A program made the translations under genes and the position numbers. A stretch of 64,000 nt of DNA from Blattamonas nauphoetae (taxonomy: Eukaryota; Preaxostyla; Oxymonadida): positions 248,001-312,000 of the forward strand of contig JARBJD010000002.1 in NCBI GenBank assembly GCA_033064195.1. The letters run 5' to 3'. Positions 42,431 through 54,301 of the stretch are shown here, piece after piece. Numbering within the stretch: the stretch's first letter is position 1; each line of letters starts with the position of its first letter. A model generated the notes under the pieces. The model worked only from the letters and a program-made list of their open reading frames with translations, was not told the DNA's origin and ran no database searches.

Positions 42431-43833
42431 TTAAACATCTTGACCAGTCTGTCTTTCTTTGGAGAGTTGTGCATCGATCTTGAGCTTCGTTGAAAAAGCT
42501 TGATTGAGCCACATCGAATCAACAAAACCAGCGAGGCTCGCATGAAAGAAGGCTTGGTCTGGTGGGAGGATGGCGATAACATCGAAAAGAGAGTGTGGTT
42601 TCTGTCCTGTCTCATCTTCCTCTTTTCCATCCAACGGGGATGGACTGATTGGTTGTAGGGCAAGACACGTATCAGGAGCCCTGAGTGTTTTGGAAGAAAG
42701 ACACATCGGGATGATGAAGCCACAGTCGAGACGAAAATTTGGTTGAGTCGGTTTTCCATTCGCTTCGGATTCGTCGGGAGGTGTGTCAGAAAGAACAAGA
42801 TAGGGTATCATTTCAGATTGATGAGCATTCATTCTGCGCATTGCGATTCGTACAGCTTCCTGAAATCGTTTCTGGATGTCCTTCATAGGTGTATTTTTGA
42901 GGTAGTCGTACAATGTTGGAGAATTCAGATTTATTTGGGACGGATCTCCAGTTGAAGGTTTCCCTTGATCACTTTTTTGTTGGTGGGCAAGAAAAGAACT
43001 GAGAAAATGAACAGGATAGATTCACACTTCAAAACTTTGGGGGCATCCTTCACGGTCAACTGAATGGGATAGTCTTCGGGAATAATAAGGTGAAAACTAT
43101 CAGGGAAGATTTTGGGGCGTCCTGGGAACGATCTCATTGGGTCGAGGCCATTTCTTGGTAGCAACTCATTGATTTGATCCGACGATGCGAAATCAATCAC
43201 ATTCCATCCACCATCAGTGGCTTTGTAACATGTATTATGGAGAAGAAGAAGATACTCCGGATGAGGATGACATAGACATCTCTAAATGATGGTTGTCGTT
43301 GGAGGGTTGTATTAAAAATGGCATGAGTGGGGTGGCCAATGTGTGTTGGAACAAATTGATATAAGAGATTGCTTTGGAATGCCAGCTTTAGCTTGATATC
43401 GAGGTAGTTTTGGATGAACTACGAAAGAGACACGAAAAACGGATACAATCAGGGATGGATATAGAAAGAGTTCTGTAAATAGTGATTAAGAGCAACACAC
43501 CATCTTTTCATAAGATGGAAGGATTGAATGTCCACCGTTACCGAAGATATCAACTTCCGTGCCGACGATGAATCTCACATGAGTGAGGCTGAGAGACTTC
43601 CAAGAAACAATTGGAAATTCCGGTGCAATTTCCCATTTTCCCCTAGTCACCATGGTTTGATAGGCAGGCGAATCAAGAATACGTTTTACGGGAAGATCAA
43701 GGTTTCTGAGTCAATCAGGTCACATCAACCGTCTGAATGTTGGCCAATTGAAAATATCCACCAATTATCAACAGTTCACCTGCCATTCATCTTGATTCAC
43801 CATCCGATTCAGCGATTCGATCTGAAACCCCAT
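42431..43833 (-). CDS. DUF3825 domain protein
   Basis: Exons were joined from Met 43833 to the TAA at 42431, with introns near 43419-43500, 43255-43277 and 42999-43027 and one unresolved near the start (43710-43790). The DUF3825 pattern is visible: HPTHAIFNTTLQ (family FNTGL), a strand-rich part with GGWNVIDFASSDQINELLP and DSFHLIIPEDYPIQLT, then TLYDYLKNTPMKDIQKRFQ followed by EAVRIAMRRM. FRLDCGFIIPMCLSSKTLRA with LFDVIAILPPDQAFFHASLAG ends it, matching the family's LPLCL and DMAYNNARLI elements. The domain is found in bacteria and eukaryotes and has no defined activity. Upstream KWEIAPEFPIVSWKSLSL is not recognised. The 23 nt intron is unusually short; an indel is the alternative. Its start is 28 bp from that of the Niban-like gene on the other strand. 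Confidence 0.55.
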
Positions 43834-43861
43834 TATTTCGAATAATTCAGTCGGACCAACC

Positions 43862-46245
43862 ATGGGTTCCGAAGCTTCGAAATACGAACTCACCCCTGAA
43901 GAGGTTCAACAAATTGAGTCGACTATCAATGACACACTGAACAACATCCTCCAAGAACAACAGACTTTGCTCTACTTCTACACCATGAAACGGGCAGTCA
44001 TCTTAGGACAACAAGACCCTGAACTCTTACCACAGCTTGTGAGAGGAAAGTTGTCAATTCCTATCAAAACATATGAAGGTCCCGTTGAGAAAGAAGGAGG
44101 AAGCGTCAAGAGCTGGAAGAAACGTTACATGGTTCTCACAAAGGATGCTGAAATGGTATACTATGTCGACAAAGCAGCAGCTACAACTGGTAAAAAAGCA
44201 AAGGGTTCATTTTCATTGACAGGTTACCAAGCAATCCCTGGTTTGCTCTCTCAACATTTTTGTTTAGTTCCTCAGACCCTGTCACTGCCCAGAATCAGAG
44301 AAACAAAAAATTAGCTGATGCAGTCTGTGATATTTCATTTTATGTTCTCTTCCTTTCATTTTTTTAAACCCAATGATTCAATTTTTCAGATCGGATGGAA
44401 GGACAAATCGACAATTCCACCCCCCATCAAATACCCCAACTACACAATTGAACTCTACAACGAAAAGGCACGTATCTACCACTTCCATCCGCTCTCAAAC
44501 GATGAGAAAACGAAGTGGCTGAAATTCATTAAAAATGCCCTCAATCCAATCAAATGTCTGACTCATATCATTCTCATTCCTTAATTTCCGTGTTTGACAG
44601 CGTCCAACAAGGAGTGGGTGACAACCAAAACGTTCCAGCGTTCTGTCAACAAATACCTCGTCGGGCATGGACTCAGACAGAAGGTTGTCATCATGGACAG
44701 CCCTTTCCAAACGTACGTGGCCTTCCTCAGCGAGGAACTCGAACAGAAACTGTTTGGTACAAAGTACAAGTCTTTCCAGGGAGATTGGGAAAAACAGACT
44801 GGAATGTACATTGCTGTAAGAAACGCCTTCTTCGACAAACGTATGCACTTCTTCGAAAGTTGACAAGGAACATTTATTGTTGGACTATTTTGGATCCTTT
44901 TGTTTCTTTTCATTCTCATTCTTTCCGTCTTTATCTCGTCCAGTCCGTTCATCTGTCCATGATATCCTGAAGAAGAACCAAGGACCAGAAATGATGGCTC
45001 TCGCTAAGGCAACCAAATTGGTTGATTCCAACAAGGAAGAGCTCGTCGCATTGTACCAAACCATCAAAGATGCCGTCCAACAAGATCACATCAACGTCGC
45101 GAAGGATTCCATCACAAACATCCTCCTTCCCCAGTTGGAGGGCATTTTCTCTGAAATTGATCCTCCTCTCAAGAACTGCTTCAACGAGGCCGACAAGATG
45201 TTGAAGATGATGACGGAACAGATCATTGAATCTTTCTCGAAACCGAGTGAAATCAAGAAGAGAAAAGCTGCTCTCGAGAAGGAGCGTGAAAAACGAAAGA
45301 AGCAACAAGAGAAGGGCAAGGAAAAGAAACCAGCCGCCGAAGCAAAGGAGAAGTCCAAGAAAGACGACGACTCAGACTCCGAGGACGGCGAGATTGGAAC
45401 TGACCCGAGTGCCAAGAAAGTTGATGACGACGAGGATGATCTTGACCGTATCACTGACGCCCACGCCTTCATGCTTCCTGTCCTGCAGCAAGTTACCGAT
45501 TCTTCTGTCCTCGACCCCCTCGTCCAGTGCTGTGATGAAATTGGACTGAGAATTGAATCCTTCCGTGCCAAGGCCGCCCATCTCAATGCGACCGAAATCT
45601 CAGATTGGATGAAGCGCACACTCACACTCTTCCTCACTCGCGGGTTGTACACCCTCGAAACCGAGCTTGACTTTGAAATGTCGAACGACCCCAGCAAAGG
45701 AGAACCAGAAAAACTGAAGAACACCATCACTGCCCTTCAGGATATCGTGTTCGAGGTTTGTGAATCTTATCTGTTATCGCCATCAATCTGTTTCTTCTCA
45801 GCGTTTCAAATTCGACGCCATCAGAATGACGCGAGAGATCTCGCTGAGTCTTCTCCACCGCATCCTCGACGACTCTCTCTACAAAGACGCCCTCCCCAAA
45901 CTCGAAGCTGCCAAAGAACAGATTGTCTCCCTCACGCCCGACGAGTACAAGTCAGTGTTTGATGCTGATCTGGTATGCCATGGAACACAACCCTCCCAAG
46001 GACGATTGTCCACTCCCTGATCATCATCTGTCTTTCTGCCCTTGTTCCACCCTCTCCTCCACTCACCCATCTTCTTTTCCCTCCTTTCCCTCCAGATGTT
46101 GGAAGATATCTTATCGGACTTTGCCGAAACCACCTACACCAACATCCTCGAGAGGCATCTGCCAAAGATCCCTGCTCGCCAGGCATTCCATGCCCTCAAG
46201 GACAAAAGAGACGTTGATGAAGACTACCTTCTCACTTATTACTAA
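43862..46245 (+). CDS. Niban/FAM129-like PH domain protein
   Basis: Seven exons (introns about 44223-44275, 44323-44389, 44556-44600, 44841-44943, 45756-45801, 45973-46095; exon 2 is only 47 nt) give about 648 residues. It starts MGSEASK, a myristoylation signal as in Niban (MGGSAS). The PH domain spans about 70-185 (VKSWKKRYMVLTKDAEMVYY, then IYHFHPLSNDEKTKWLKFI). The helical Niban body follows with SSNKEWVTTKTFQRSVNKYL and the C-terminal TALQDIVFERFKFDAIRMTR and VFDADLMLEDILSDFAETTY, like the animal ENTYEEVV region. A Lys/Glu/Asp-rich insertion of about 90 residues interrupts the body. Animal Niban proteins act at membranes and in stress signalling. Homology is to the whole architecture; no function in protists is established. 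Confidence 0.7.
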
Positions 46246-46439
46246 TTTTCGTTTCTAGAAAGTCCACCACATCATTTCTTGACTTTTTACGTTCTAATCG
46301 ATGATTCTGTCAGACTCCTCTTTTTGGAAACCATCATGTGTTCAGCAACAATAAAATCATCGATATTATCTATCCACAAGTGATATTTCCCGGTTTCAAT
46401 TGATTATGTTGATCAATCCACAATTTCTTTTCTTTTCCC

Positions 46440-47551
46440 ATGACAGAGGAAGAACAGGTTAACGAACAAGCTCCTGTTGATGAAGTTCAGGAAATGCAGA
46501 AAGTAATCGACAAGCTCGTGAAAAGCATTGATAAATATGCCAAAAATGGACAATACCTCCAAGCAGACAATGCTCAAAAGCAACTCGCTTCTGCAAAGAA
46601 ACAACTCAATGAAAAGAAGAAAACCGCTATTCAAACGAAACATAAAACAGAGAAGGGTGATTTGAGAGCAGCACACGACTTTTTGCTTGTCAAATTCAAT
46701 GAACTCTGGGATCAACAGATTCAGGTGTTTCTGAAGGATGCTCAGAAACAACAACATGCCCTAGAGGTTTGATTTTTCGATTTATTCTCATTCTTGATTC
46801 ATTTCTCGCTTTGTGCTTTCTCTATTTCCAGAAACGCCAATTCAAAGAACAAGCTGAACTGGAGCAACAACTCGAAGATCATAAAGGACAAGAACCAAAA
46901 TTCTCTGTTCAACTTTCCACGTTACGGAAATCAGAAATCCATTTAGCGATGGAAAAAAAGTCAATTTCTAACTTTCAGCAGTCATTTTTTCACTCGTTCT
47001 TCCCTCAGATTCCAAGAAGCACACAAAGCAAAAGTTGCTGCAGATGAATTAGTATCGTTTTTCGCTTGTTTCATTCCAATAAGGAAGCGAAAGAAAGGGC
47101 ACAGTTTGCTTTTGAAGAAGAAAAGCGGATTGAGAATCTGAAAAAACAGCAAAAAGCTCTCCATGCCCAAGAATTGTCTACACTTCAGAGGAGACTTGAA
47201 AGAGAGAAGCGAGAGTTGATGGACCAAAAAAAGAACGATTCGGGATTGTATGCACAGAGATTTCGCCAATTTTGTTCATCGATTCCCCTCTCTAGACTTG
47301 ATCAGAAGTATCAGAATTCACTTCGCGAAACAGAATCAAAACAGAAGAATGAGATGATTCAATTTGAGAAAAGCATTGCAGCTGAACCAGAAGTCAAAAT
47401 AAAAATTGAAGATCCGTCAAAGTCTAAAAACACAGAGTCGAAGAAACCACTCAAAACCGAATCGACACAAAAGAAACAAGACACTCCGGGGAAGACAGGC
47501 AAGTTTAGTGATATGATTTCGACACGACCAACACCTGGGAATCGGCAATGA
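46440..47551 (+). CDS. Coiled-coil protein of unknown function
   Basis: Five exons (introns about 46767-46831, 46960-47008, 47052-47083, 47248-47295) give about 305 residues. Residues 15-230 are one continuous coiled coil: KNGQYLQADNAQKQLASAKK, then FLLVKFNELWDQQIQVFLKD, RAQFAFEEEKRIENLKKQQK and STLQRRLEREKRELMDQKK. The tail is basic and Ser/Thr/Pro-rich and ends TRPTPGNRQ. I do not recognise the family. The repeated pattern of charged residues around single Tyr or Trp residues occurs in cytoskeletal proteins of flagellates, but that is no more than a hint. The four introns are short and all joins keep the heptad spacing. It lies between the Niban-like gene and eIF3c, all three on the plus strand. 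Confidence 0.65.
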
Positions 47552-47719
47552 AACATTCCTCACTTTTAATTTCTCATTTCACCTTCAAATCTTCTTTTCT
47601 TCTCCATTTTCACGAATTAGACCCTCGTTGCGAAGTGAATTTTCTGTCTGTTTCGAGTTTCAGAATCTGAGAAACTTGAATTATTTTCAAAGGGCAGATC
47701 TTCACAACTCATTCGCACG

Positions 47720-50700
47720 ATGGTATATTCCATTCTCATCTTCTATCTTTGGTTTTCTGTGCATTTCTAACATCATTTTTCTCCTCATTTCGTTTTCAAA
47801 ACCTCTCATTATCAGCCACCAAAACGCTCGGATGACGAAGCTGATAGCTTCGATGAACCCGACAGTCAAGATGAACGTGATTCCTTCGATTCGATGTCAG
47901 ATTCCAGATCTGATGATATGGACGAGTCTGAAGACTCATCATGGGATAGTTTCGATGACACTTCTCCAGACGATGATGAGGAACCATCAGAGAAAGATGA
48001 GGAGGTACCGAAACAAACAGCGTCAGGTTCAACTCGCCCATGGTGGATGCTCCCACCTGAAGTAATTGAAGAAAACAGGAGAAAGAAGGAGCAGCAAGCC
48101 AATGCTGCACAACAATCTGCCACGCAACACGCGACAACACAGGATAGTCGAAGGCCCAAAGCTGAAACACAAAAGACCGAAAAGGTTGTTGCTGAAATGG
48201 AAGTCGCAAAGGTTGTTGAGCTCCCTAAAGTTGTGTCTGACACCGAAATCGAAACGAACATGATGAAGATCCTACATCAAAGAGGAAAGACAAGAAACGA
48301 GGAACTTCCAACTCTCATTTGCCAAATGAAAGATCTCCTGGCTTACACTCGAATTCCAAACCAAAGGCTAAAAACAATGGAAGAAAAGATGCCACAAGAC
48401 AAAGTCCTCGAGATCAAGAAGCCGGTTCTCCGTGCCCAAATTCTCTCACACGCAATTGCTTGGGAGCTGGATTACACTCTTGAAGGTGGAATTGGTTCAC
48501 TCATTACTGTCGACGAACAGAGCCCTGGCAACTTTCCCACAAAAGACCCAAATATCTCGGTTCTGAACGAATCCAAAATTATTGATCCACAATCCTATCG
48601 CATCTGCATGAATGATCTCAAAAATATGCTTTCTCTTTTCGGAACATCATCGCCATATGGTCTGTTGCTGAATGATGGCGAATCCCTCACATTTGCCGAA
48701 TCCTCTCAATACAACTCCATCTTCACCGCAAATTCTGCAGACGATCTCATCGTGAACGCAGTTTCTCTTCGGACAGACGCAAGCAAACAAGGAGATTCAG
48801 ACGAAAAGAAGGAAAGCAAGATTGTCTCCATCCCACTCTGCACCATCCTTCGCCGCGTGAACTATGCACTCCACATCCTCCTTTTGGGGACAGACATCAA
48901 CTCTGCCAGGTTTCCAGACAGATTGGAAGACATCGACAACCTCCTCAAAACCCTCGCCAATTGCAAGTCGCTCTTCCTCGAATACGCCCAGAAAGAAAAG
49001 GCCTTCAACAAAAACACTGAGAGCACCGTCGCAGAGAGAGTTCAACGGGGTTTGGCATCGTGTGTGTCTCTCCTCATGCTCGAGCATCTCTACTACCGAC
49101 CAGCCTCAACACAACTCGGACAGATTCTGCCGTCTCAGACGCTGAAAGAGGAGAAGCACTCCTCTCTCGAAGAACTTGTGAGGGCATACCAGGCCGAGAT
49201 CAGCAAGTATGGTCTGACAGACACCCATCTGGACGCACCATCTGCGAACGAGAAGACGGTGTCTGAGATGAAGTCGATTGCTCTGCTGTGCCTCAACTAT
49301 TTCCTCGCCAACAACAACAAAGCAGAGGAAGCCAGGACCAACCTTCTCTCTTCTCAACTCCACACCAAACTCACCTCGTCCCAATCACACAACCTCTCCA
49401 CCATTGTCGCACCCGAAGAAGCTGGCCGCGCCACACACACATCGTCTCTCTTCGTGCCCATCCTGTTCAACCGTCTCGTTGCTCAGTTTGGGATCCATTT
49501 CTTCAAACAGGGCCAAATCCTCCAAGCATATCTGTCTGTGTTCAACTTGTGCCTGACTGGGCGAGGAAAGGAGCTGCTCGGAGAGACCGTGAGCAACGTG
49601 AGCGGCCGCTACATCCAATCCATCATCCAACACATCAACTCGCAGATGTCTGGACCCGGCAGCATCATCTACCCCAACATTCCCCTCCTCACAATGGGCC
49701 AGCGCCGATTCCTGATCCAAAACGGGATGAACAAGACTGTTCTGGACCAACTGATTCCCGTGTCCTTCTCGTCTCCGCAGTCGCAGAGTGGGTCGGAGGG
49801 AATCTCAGTCGACGCACTCCGCTCATTTGTGAACCATCTCTCCCAGCTGAACGCCGCCCGCGAACCGACCTTCCTCGAAAAGCAGCGGATGGTGCCAGCA
49901 CACACTCAAGTCGGGTATGAGCAGATCGAGAGCATCTTCTACTTCTGCTGCGTCTGCCTCGAAATGCCCGTCCTCGCCTCTCAACACAAATCGATTGAAG
50001 ACGCCCTGAACGACACTTATCATTCTCTCAGCTTGTCGACAATGGCTGGGAACACATATGGACCAAATCAAACAATCAACATGAACTCAATCGCTATCCA
50101 TCAACTCACTCTCCAGATGAACCAGATCCAGCAGGCCATCCAGTCCATTAGTCTGTGTTCGCCACACTCTCAGCAGGAACACCACATCAGACACATCCTC
50201 TCCCAGCAGCAGCGCTTCTACACTCTCACCAAAGGCTACACGTCTCTCCCCCGCTCCTCTGCTTACAACCAGTCTCCGTTTTCGTTCACTTCTGCTGTCC
50301 ACTACAACCTGCAGTACCTCCCCTCCACACCCTGCGAGACATCCCGCGACTATCTCTTTTCTGCTGGCCAAGCTCTCTTCAACGGCGATTGGGAAGAGGC
50401 ACTCCGAGCCATCGAGAAGACAGGTGGATGGACAACCGTGATGGGGAAGGACACAACAGGCGAACTGAAAAAGACAGTGGTTCGGATTCTGAAGGAAGCA
50501 GCTCTGAAGATTTTTGTGAATCAGGCTTCTCGCCTCTACTCCGAACTGGCCGTTGACTTCGCAGCGTCTGTCATAAATCGGAGTGGCCCGCCTACCGATG
50601 ACGAGATCGAGTTTGTTCGGACCACAGTGAAATCAATGATTCTGGGGAAGGAAGTGAATGCCACGTTGGATCTGAAGGAGGAGTTCATTTCATTTGCATC

Positions 50701-50839
50701 TGAACAAAACCAGCCGCTCTCCCAACAGCTTGGAGTGCTCGCTGAGCGATTGGTGAAAGAGATTGATGGAGCAGATCGATTGAACTCTTATAAATACAAT
50801 ATTGATGGCATTGCTCTCGCACCGAATGTTCGAGGGTGA
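47720..50839 (+). CDS. EIF3C: Translation initiation factor eIF3 subunit c
   Basis: The start is inferred: an ATG at 47720-47722 directly followed by a GTATAT donor, with the acceptor at 47815 joining M to PPKRSDDEADSF. The next in-frame Met is at 47894. The protein is about 1008 residues. An acidic Asp/Glu/Ser N-terminus and a Gln/Ala/Lys linker come first, then the eIF3c core: TEIETNMMKILHQRGKTRNE, PVLRAQILSHAIAWELDYTL, and VPILFNRLVAQFGIHFFKQG with LCLTGRGKELLGE, close to the human IQSSGRAKELLGQ. The C-terminal PCI/winged-helix region follows (DWEEALRAIEKTGGW; RLYSELAVDFAA; QQLGVLAERLVKEIDGAD). eIF3c anchors eIF1 and eIF5 to the 43S preinitiation complex. It is convergent with calnexin, 102 bp between stops. 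Confidence 0.85.
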
Positions 50840-50941
50840 AACCAGAATAATTGAATTTTGCACTTCACTTCTTCAGTTCTGAACAGAGAAACAGACAAGA
50901 ACACAACGCGAATGAACAACAGTTCGAATGAAGTGAAATGA

Positions 50942-52882
50942 TTATTCGTCACGGCGTCTCTTGCTCGATTTTCCTGCCTTCTTTGGACGAGGTTTGGGAT
51001 CTTCCTCATCGCTATCATCTTCGATTTCCACGACAGGGGCAGTGACTGGTCCAGGTGTGCGAGAGACCTGAGACTGTCCTCGGGGCTGGTGGGGAGTTGT
51101 TGGCTCCTCCGGCTCAGGGCTCTTTGACTTTGGCTTTGGGATGGTTTCCTCTGTTTTCTCCTCTTCGGCTGGGGTCTCTTCAGATTCCTCAGTCTGTTCA
51201 GTGGTCTGCTGTGCTGGTTCCCCATCACGCTTCTCCTCACCGCTGTGTTCGGTGACCTCGACTTCGAACCTGTTCTCGGATGAGCAGGCACGGACACAGG
51301 CGATCACAGACACAAGGACAATGACCAGGACAGAAGCAAGGATGATGCCAGCGATGAGTGTGTTGTCCTCCACCCAATCAAGAGTGACGTCGCGAAGGAT
51401 GTTGAACTTCTCGCTCAGTGACTCTTCAAAGAAGTGAGAGAGAACTTCCTTTCGGTGCTCAGCACGCAGCTGCTTCTCCACTCTTTTCTGTTCCTTCAAT
51501 TCGAGTGTGTAGCGTGGGCGCCACTTTTCTTCCATCAATTCGTCAGCTTCTTCAATTGAGTTGCCAATGTAGAGTGAAGAGAACATGACTCCGTCTTGGA
51601 CACCCAGGATGTCAATGCCAACACCAAAGACCTTTCCAATCTTGCTGAGATCCTTGGCCTCGAAGTAATATGGGTTGGGGATCTGACGGGGCTTCCATTC
51701 GCCCTTGTAGTCCGGGTTGGGGATCTGTTTGGCGGTCCATTTGCCTTTGTAGGCAGGGTTCTTGATGAGCGGGCGAACCCATTGTCCACAGCCGTGGGTA
51801 GCACAGTATGGATTCGAAATGATGGGAGCAGTCCATTCGCCATCTTCTTCATCGTCCCACTCGGCTGGTTTGACAGCAGTGGTGTCGACAATCTCCAGAG
51901 GAGCTTCTTCGTCCCAGTCCTCTGGTTTGGTGATGTTCATGTTGGGAATGGTTTCAGGTGCGTCCTCATCCCAATCTTCGGGTTTCTTGTCTTCTGGATC
52001 ATCCATAGTCTCATTATCAACCCAATCAAGCGGTTTGACGTCTTTGTAATCCGGGATGGTGGCATTTGGGGTAAATGGAGGAGAAAACAATGTGCGATCA
52101 TTAAGGTCTCCAGATGACTCGACATTTCCATCGACAAGGACCTCGAATGTATCGTTTTGTCTCAAAACAAGACGGTAGAGATGGGTGACATTTTCGTATT
52201 CTCCGCGTGGTGGCTCAGCCAATTTATGCTCATCCCAGAATTTGCTGACGGGGTTCTTTGTGCGATAGATCGTTGCGACCTTTTCACTGTATCCACATTT
52301 ATCAGGACCGAACATGAGAACGAATTTCGTTTTGTGGCTGAAGCGTTCTGGTTCGAATTCTTCATTGAGCAGTTTGATGTATGCACCTCCACATTGGAAA
52401 GGAGTGTCTTGGTGTTTAACTTCATACTGGAGAAATAATATTGTGGCAAGAGAGAGTGAAAAAAATGTTCAGATTTGAGAAGAATTTGATGATGCAATGA
52501 ATCAGACCTGAATGACAAAATCTCCTTCAGTGTGCTCAAATTGAACTTTTGAAGAGATAGCATGAAAGGCAAGAGGGTTCTTTGTCACAAGACCTGGAAG
52601 AAAAGGGATTGATATCGATGAAAGAATTGACTATCTGGAAGGCAAACCTTCTTCAGCTGTTCCGAGAACATCTGTTTGACGAGGTTCAATCGCCCATGAA
52701 CCATTGTATCGTTCATCTTTGCTGATAATCCAACGAGTCCCGATTGGATCGTCATTGAATGGTTCATAGAAATACGTCTGAAATGGAGATGATACAAAGT
52801 TCAATATGCGTTAGAAAGATGAGACAAAGACAGATACCTCGGCGAGAACAGATGCCAGAATGACAAGAATTCTGGAAATCAT
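50942..52882 (-). CDS. CANX: Calnexin, ER lectin chaperone
   Basis: Four exons (introns about 52778-52837, 52594-52647, 52427-52507) give about 581 residues. It starts with a short signal peptide (MISRILVILASVLA). The lectin domain follows: PIGTRWIISKDERYNGSWAIEP, GLVTKNPLAFHAISSKV, QYEVKHQDTPFQCGGAYIKL and FGPDKCGY. The P-domain has type 1 repeats (KPLDWVD, KPEDWDE, KPEDWDE, KPAEWDD) and type 2 repeats (NPAYKGKW, NPDYKGEW, NPYYF). VFGVGIDILGVQDGVMFSSL returns to the lectin core. One membrane helix (LIAGIILASVLVIVLVSVIA) and an acidic, Pro-rich cytoplasmic tail ending SSKRRRDE finish it. Type I ER membrane protein that holds monoglucosylated glycoproteins during folding. The tail is longer and more basic at its end than in animals, and no dilysine signal is evident. 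Confidence 0.92.
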
Positions 52883-53222
52883 TGAAACCAAGTCTTCTCG
52901 ATAATGATGGGACGATCGGAATATGCGCGTTGTCACCCCGTAAATGTAGTCACTACACCTGTTGGAACGAACTATTTGCATCAATATCAGCAATATTCAC
53001 GTGCTGTATTCACAATTTGTCGCCATCCCATTGAGATCAAACCAGAACCACTCAGAACATGACAAAACTCAACATGTAGAGGATTGTTCGGAAGCTGAAA
53101 CAGTGGAGAATCCAAGGGTCCAATTTCTTTTCATGTTCTATCATCTACAAAATGCAATTTGTCCGAGTTAAAGCTATTTGTTGGGATTCCGGGGGTATTA
53201 TCATTTTTCATTGTGAAATGGG
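52883..53222. other. Intergenic region, nothing recognised
   Basis: 340 bp between the calnexin start and the NIFK-like stop, both on the minus strand. It should hold the calnexin promoter and the NIFK-like 3' end. No frame or repeat stands out. Confidence 0.5.
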
Positions 53223-53983
53223 TTAAGTTACTGTCTTGGGTTGATCAGCTTTAGAACGATGTGGTTTCTTGGCCTTCTTTGCTTCCTTTTTCGTCTCTTC
53301 TTGTATGTGAACTGTGAAGCCTGCACTTTCTGCTCGCTTTGCACGTTTTGCACTGATCTTTTTCTGCCTTTTTTGTTTCTTTGCCAATTCTTCAGCTGTT
53401 TTGTCCTGAGAAAACAAGTTGAGTTTGATTGATAAAATGGTGTGAACCTTTGTGAGTTGTCGATCTGTTCGTAGCCGTTGATTTATTTTGTTGAATTTTT
53501 TGTGAGAGTTTTTGAATAGGCCTTCAGGGACCGCATCGTGGGGAATAAACTAAGAAGAATATCAAAATATTCGGAAGAAGAGAGTGAAAACTTTGGCTTT
53601 TAGAATTCGGTCGTATAAAATGTAGCCATTCATTGATTTTGCCGCCCGTTGAGCAACTTCTTCGTCTGCAAACTCAACGAATGCGTAATGTTTGCTATGT
53701 CCTGTCTGTAAGTGAAAAATAGTTGACAACGGTGAAAATGAAGAATTCATGGGAAGAGTGGTGTTCAGAGGTTGGCAAATGTGATAATACGTACAAGTGA
53801 GTGAAGACAAACTTTTTTGTTTCGAGAAACTCTCACACGTGTAACTTTACCGAGTTGTTTGAAGAAGTTTCTGATCTCAGGTTCTAAGAAGCCTCGTGGG
53901 ACTCCCCCGAGATAAATAGCACCTTTTCGCGTTGTTCTAGATGGTGGAACCACTTTTTTGCCGGATTTCTTGTCTTTCGGCAT
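53223..53983 (-). CDS. NIFK: NIFK/Nop15-like nucleolar RRM protein
   Basis: Four exons (introns about 53706-53812, 53550-53591, 53406-53447) give about 189 residues. One RRM starts GAIYLGGVPRGFLEPEIR with LGKVTRVRVSRNKK (RNP2), and continues TGHSKHYAFVEFADEEVAQR (RNP1), AKSMNGYILYDRILKAKV. This is the NIFK/Nop15 form (human VVYLGHIPRGFYEEQLR; SRSKKTGNSKGYAFVEF). The following FIPHDAVPEGLFKNSHKKF matches the family's MPPEKVHKELFK element. The rest is a Lys/Arg-rich nucleolar tail. Nop15/NIFK is needed for 60S maturation and ITS2 processing. The gene lies near GRWD1, another 60S assembly factor. Splice junctions join within the RRM without gaps. The protein is shorter than human NIFK and lacks an obvious Ki-67 binding tail, as expected outside animals. 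Confidence 0.85.
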
Positions 53984-54301
53984 TCACTCAAGATCTAGCC
54001 ACATTTAGATTCATCACCGTCATCATCTCCACATTTCGAAAATGAGCCTTAAAGAGCATTTTGGATATTATGAACTCGAGAGAAAATGTTTTGGTTCGTA
54101 TTTCAAAATGATGACGTGAAATGAGTTCGAAAATGATGATTCTTTTGAAAACAATGATACCCATCAACATTCGCTTCAGAAGGGATCTATTCTGCTGTAG
54201 ATCACTATAAGATAGAAATTTGTAGCTGCTTTTGAACGTTTGCATAGATAGAAAAATCTCGTTGAGAGCATATTCACAGTCAAGGGTCGACAGTCTCAGA
54301 A
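53984..54301. other. Intergenic region, nothing recognised
   Basis: 318 bp A/T-rich stretch upstream of NIFK and downstream of the RPC9 gene. A minus frame (54245 to 53988) has no recognisable content. Confidence 0.45.
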
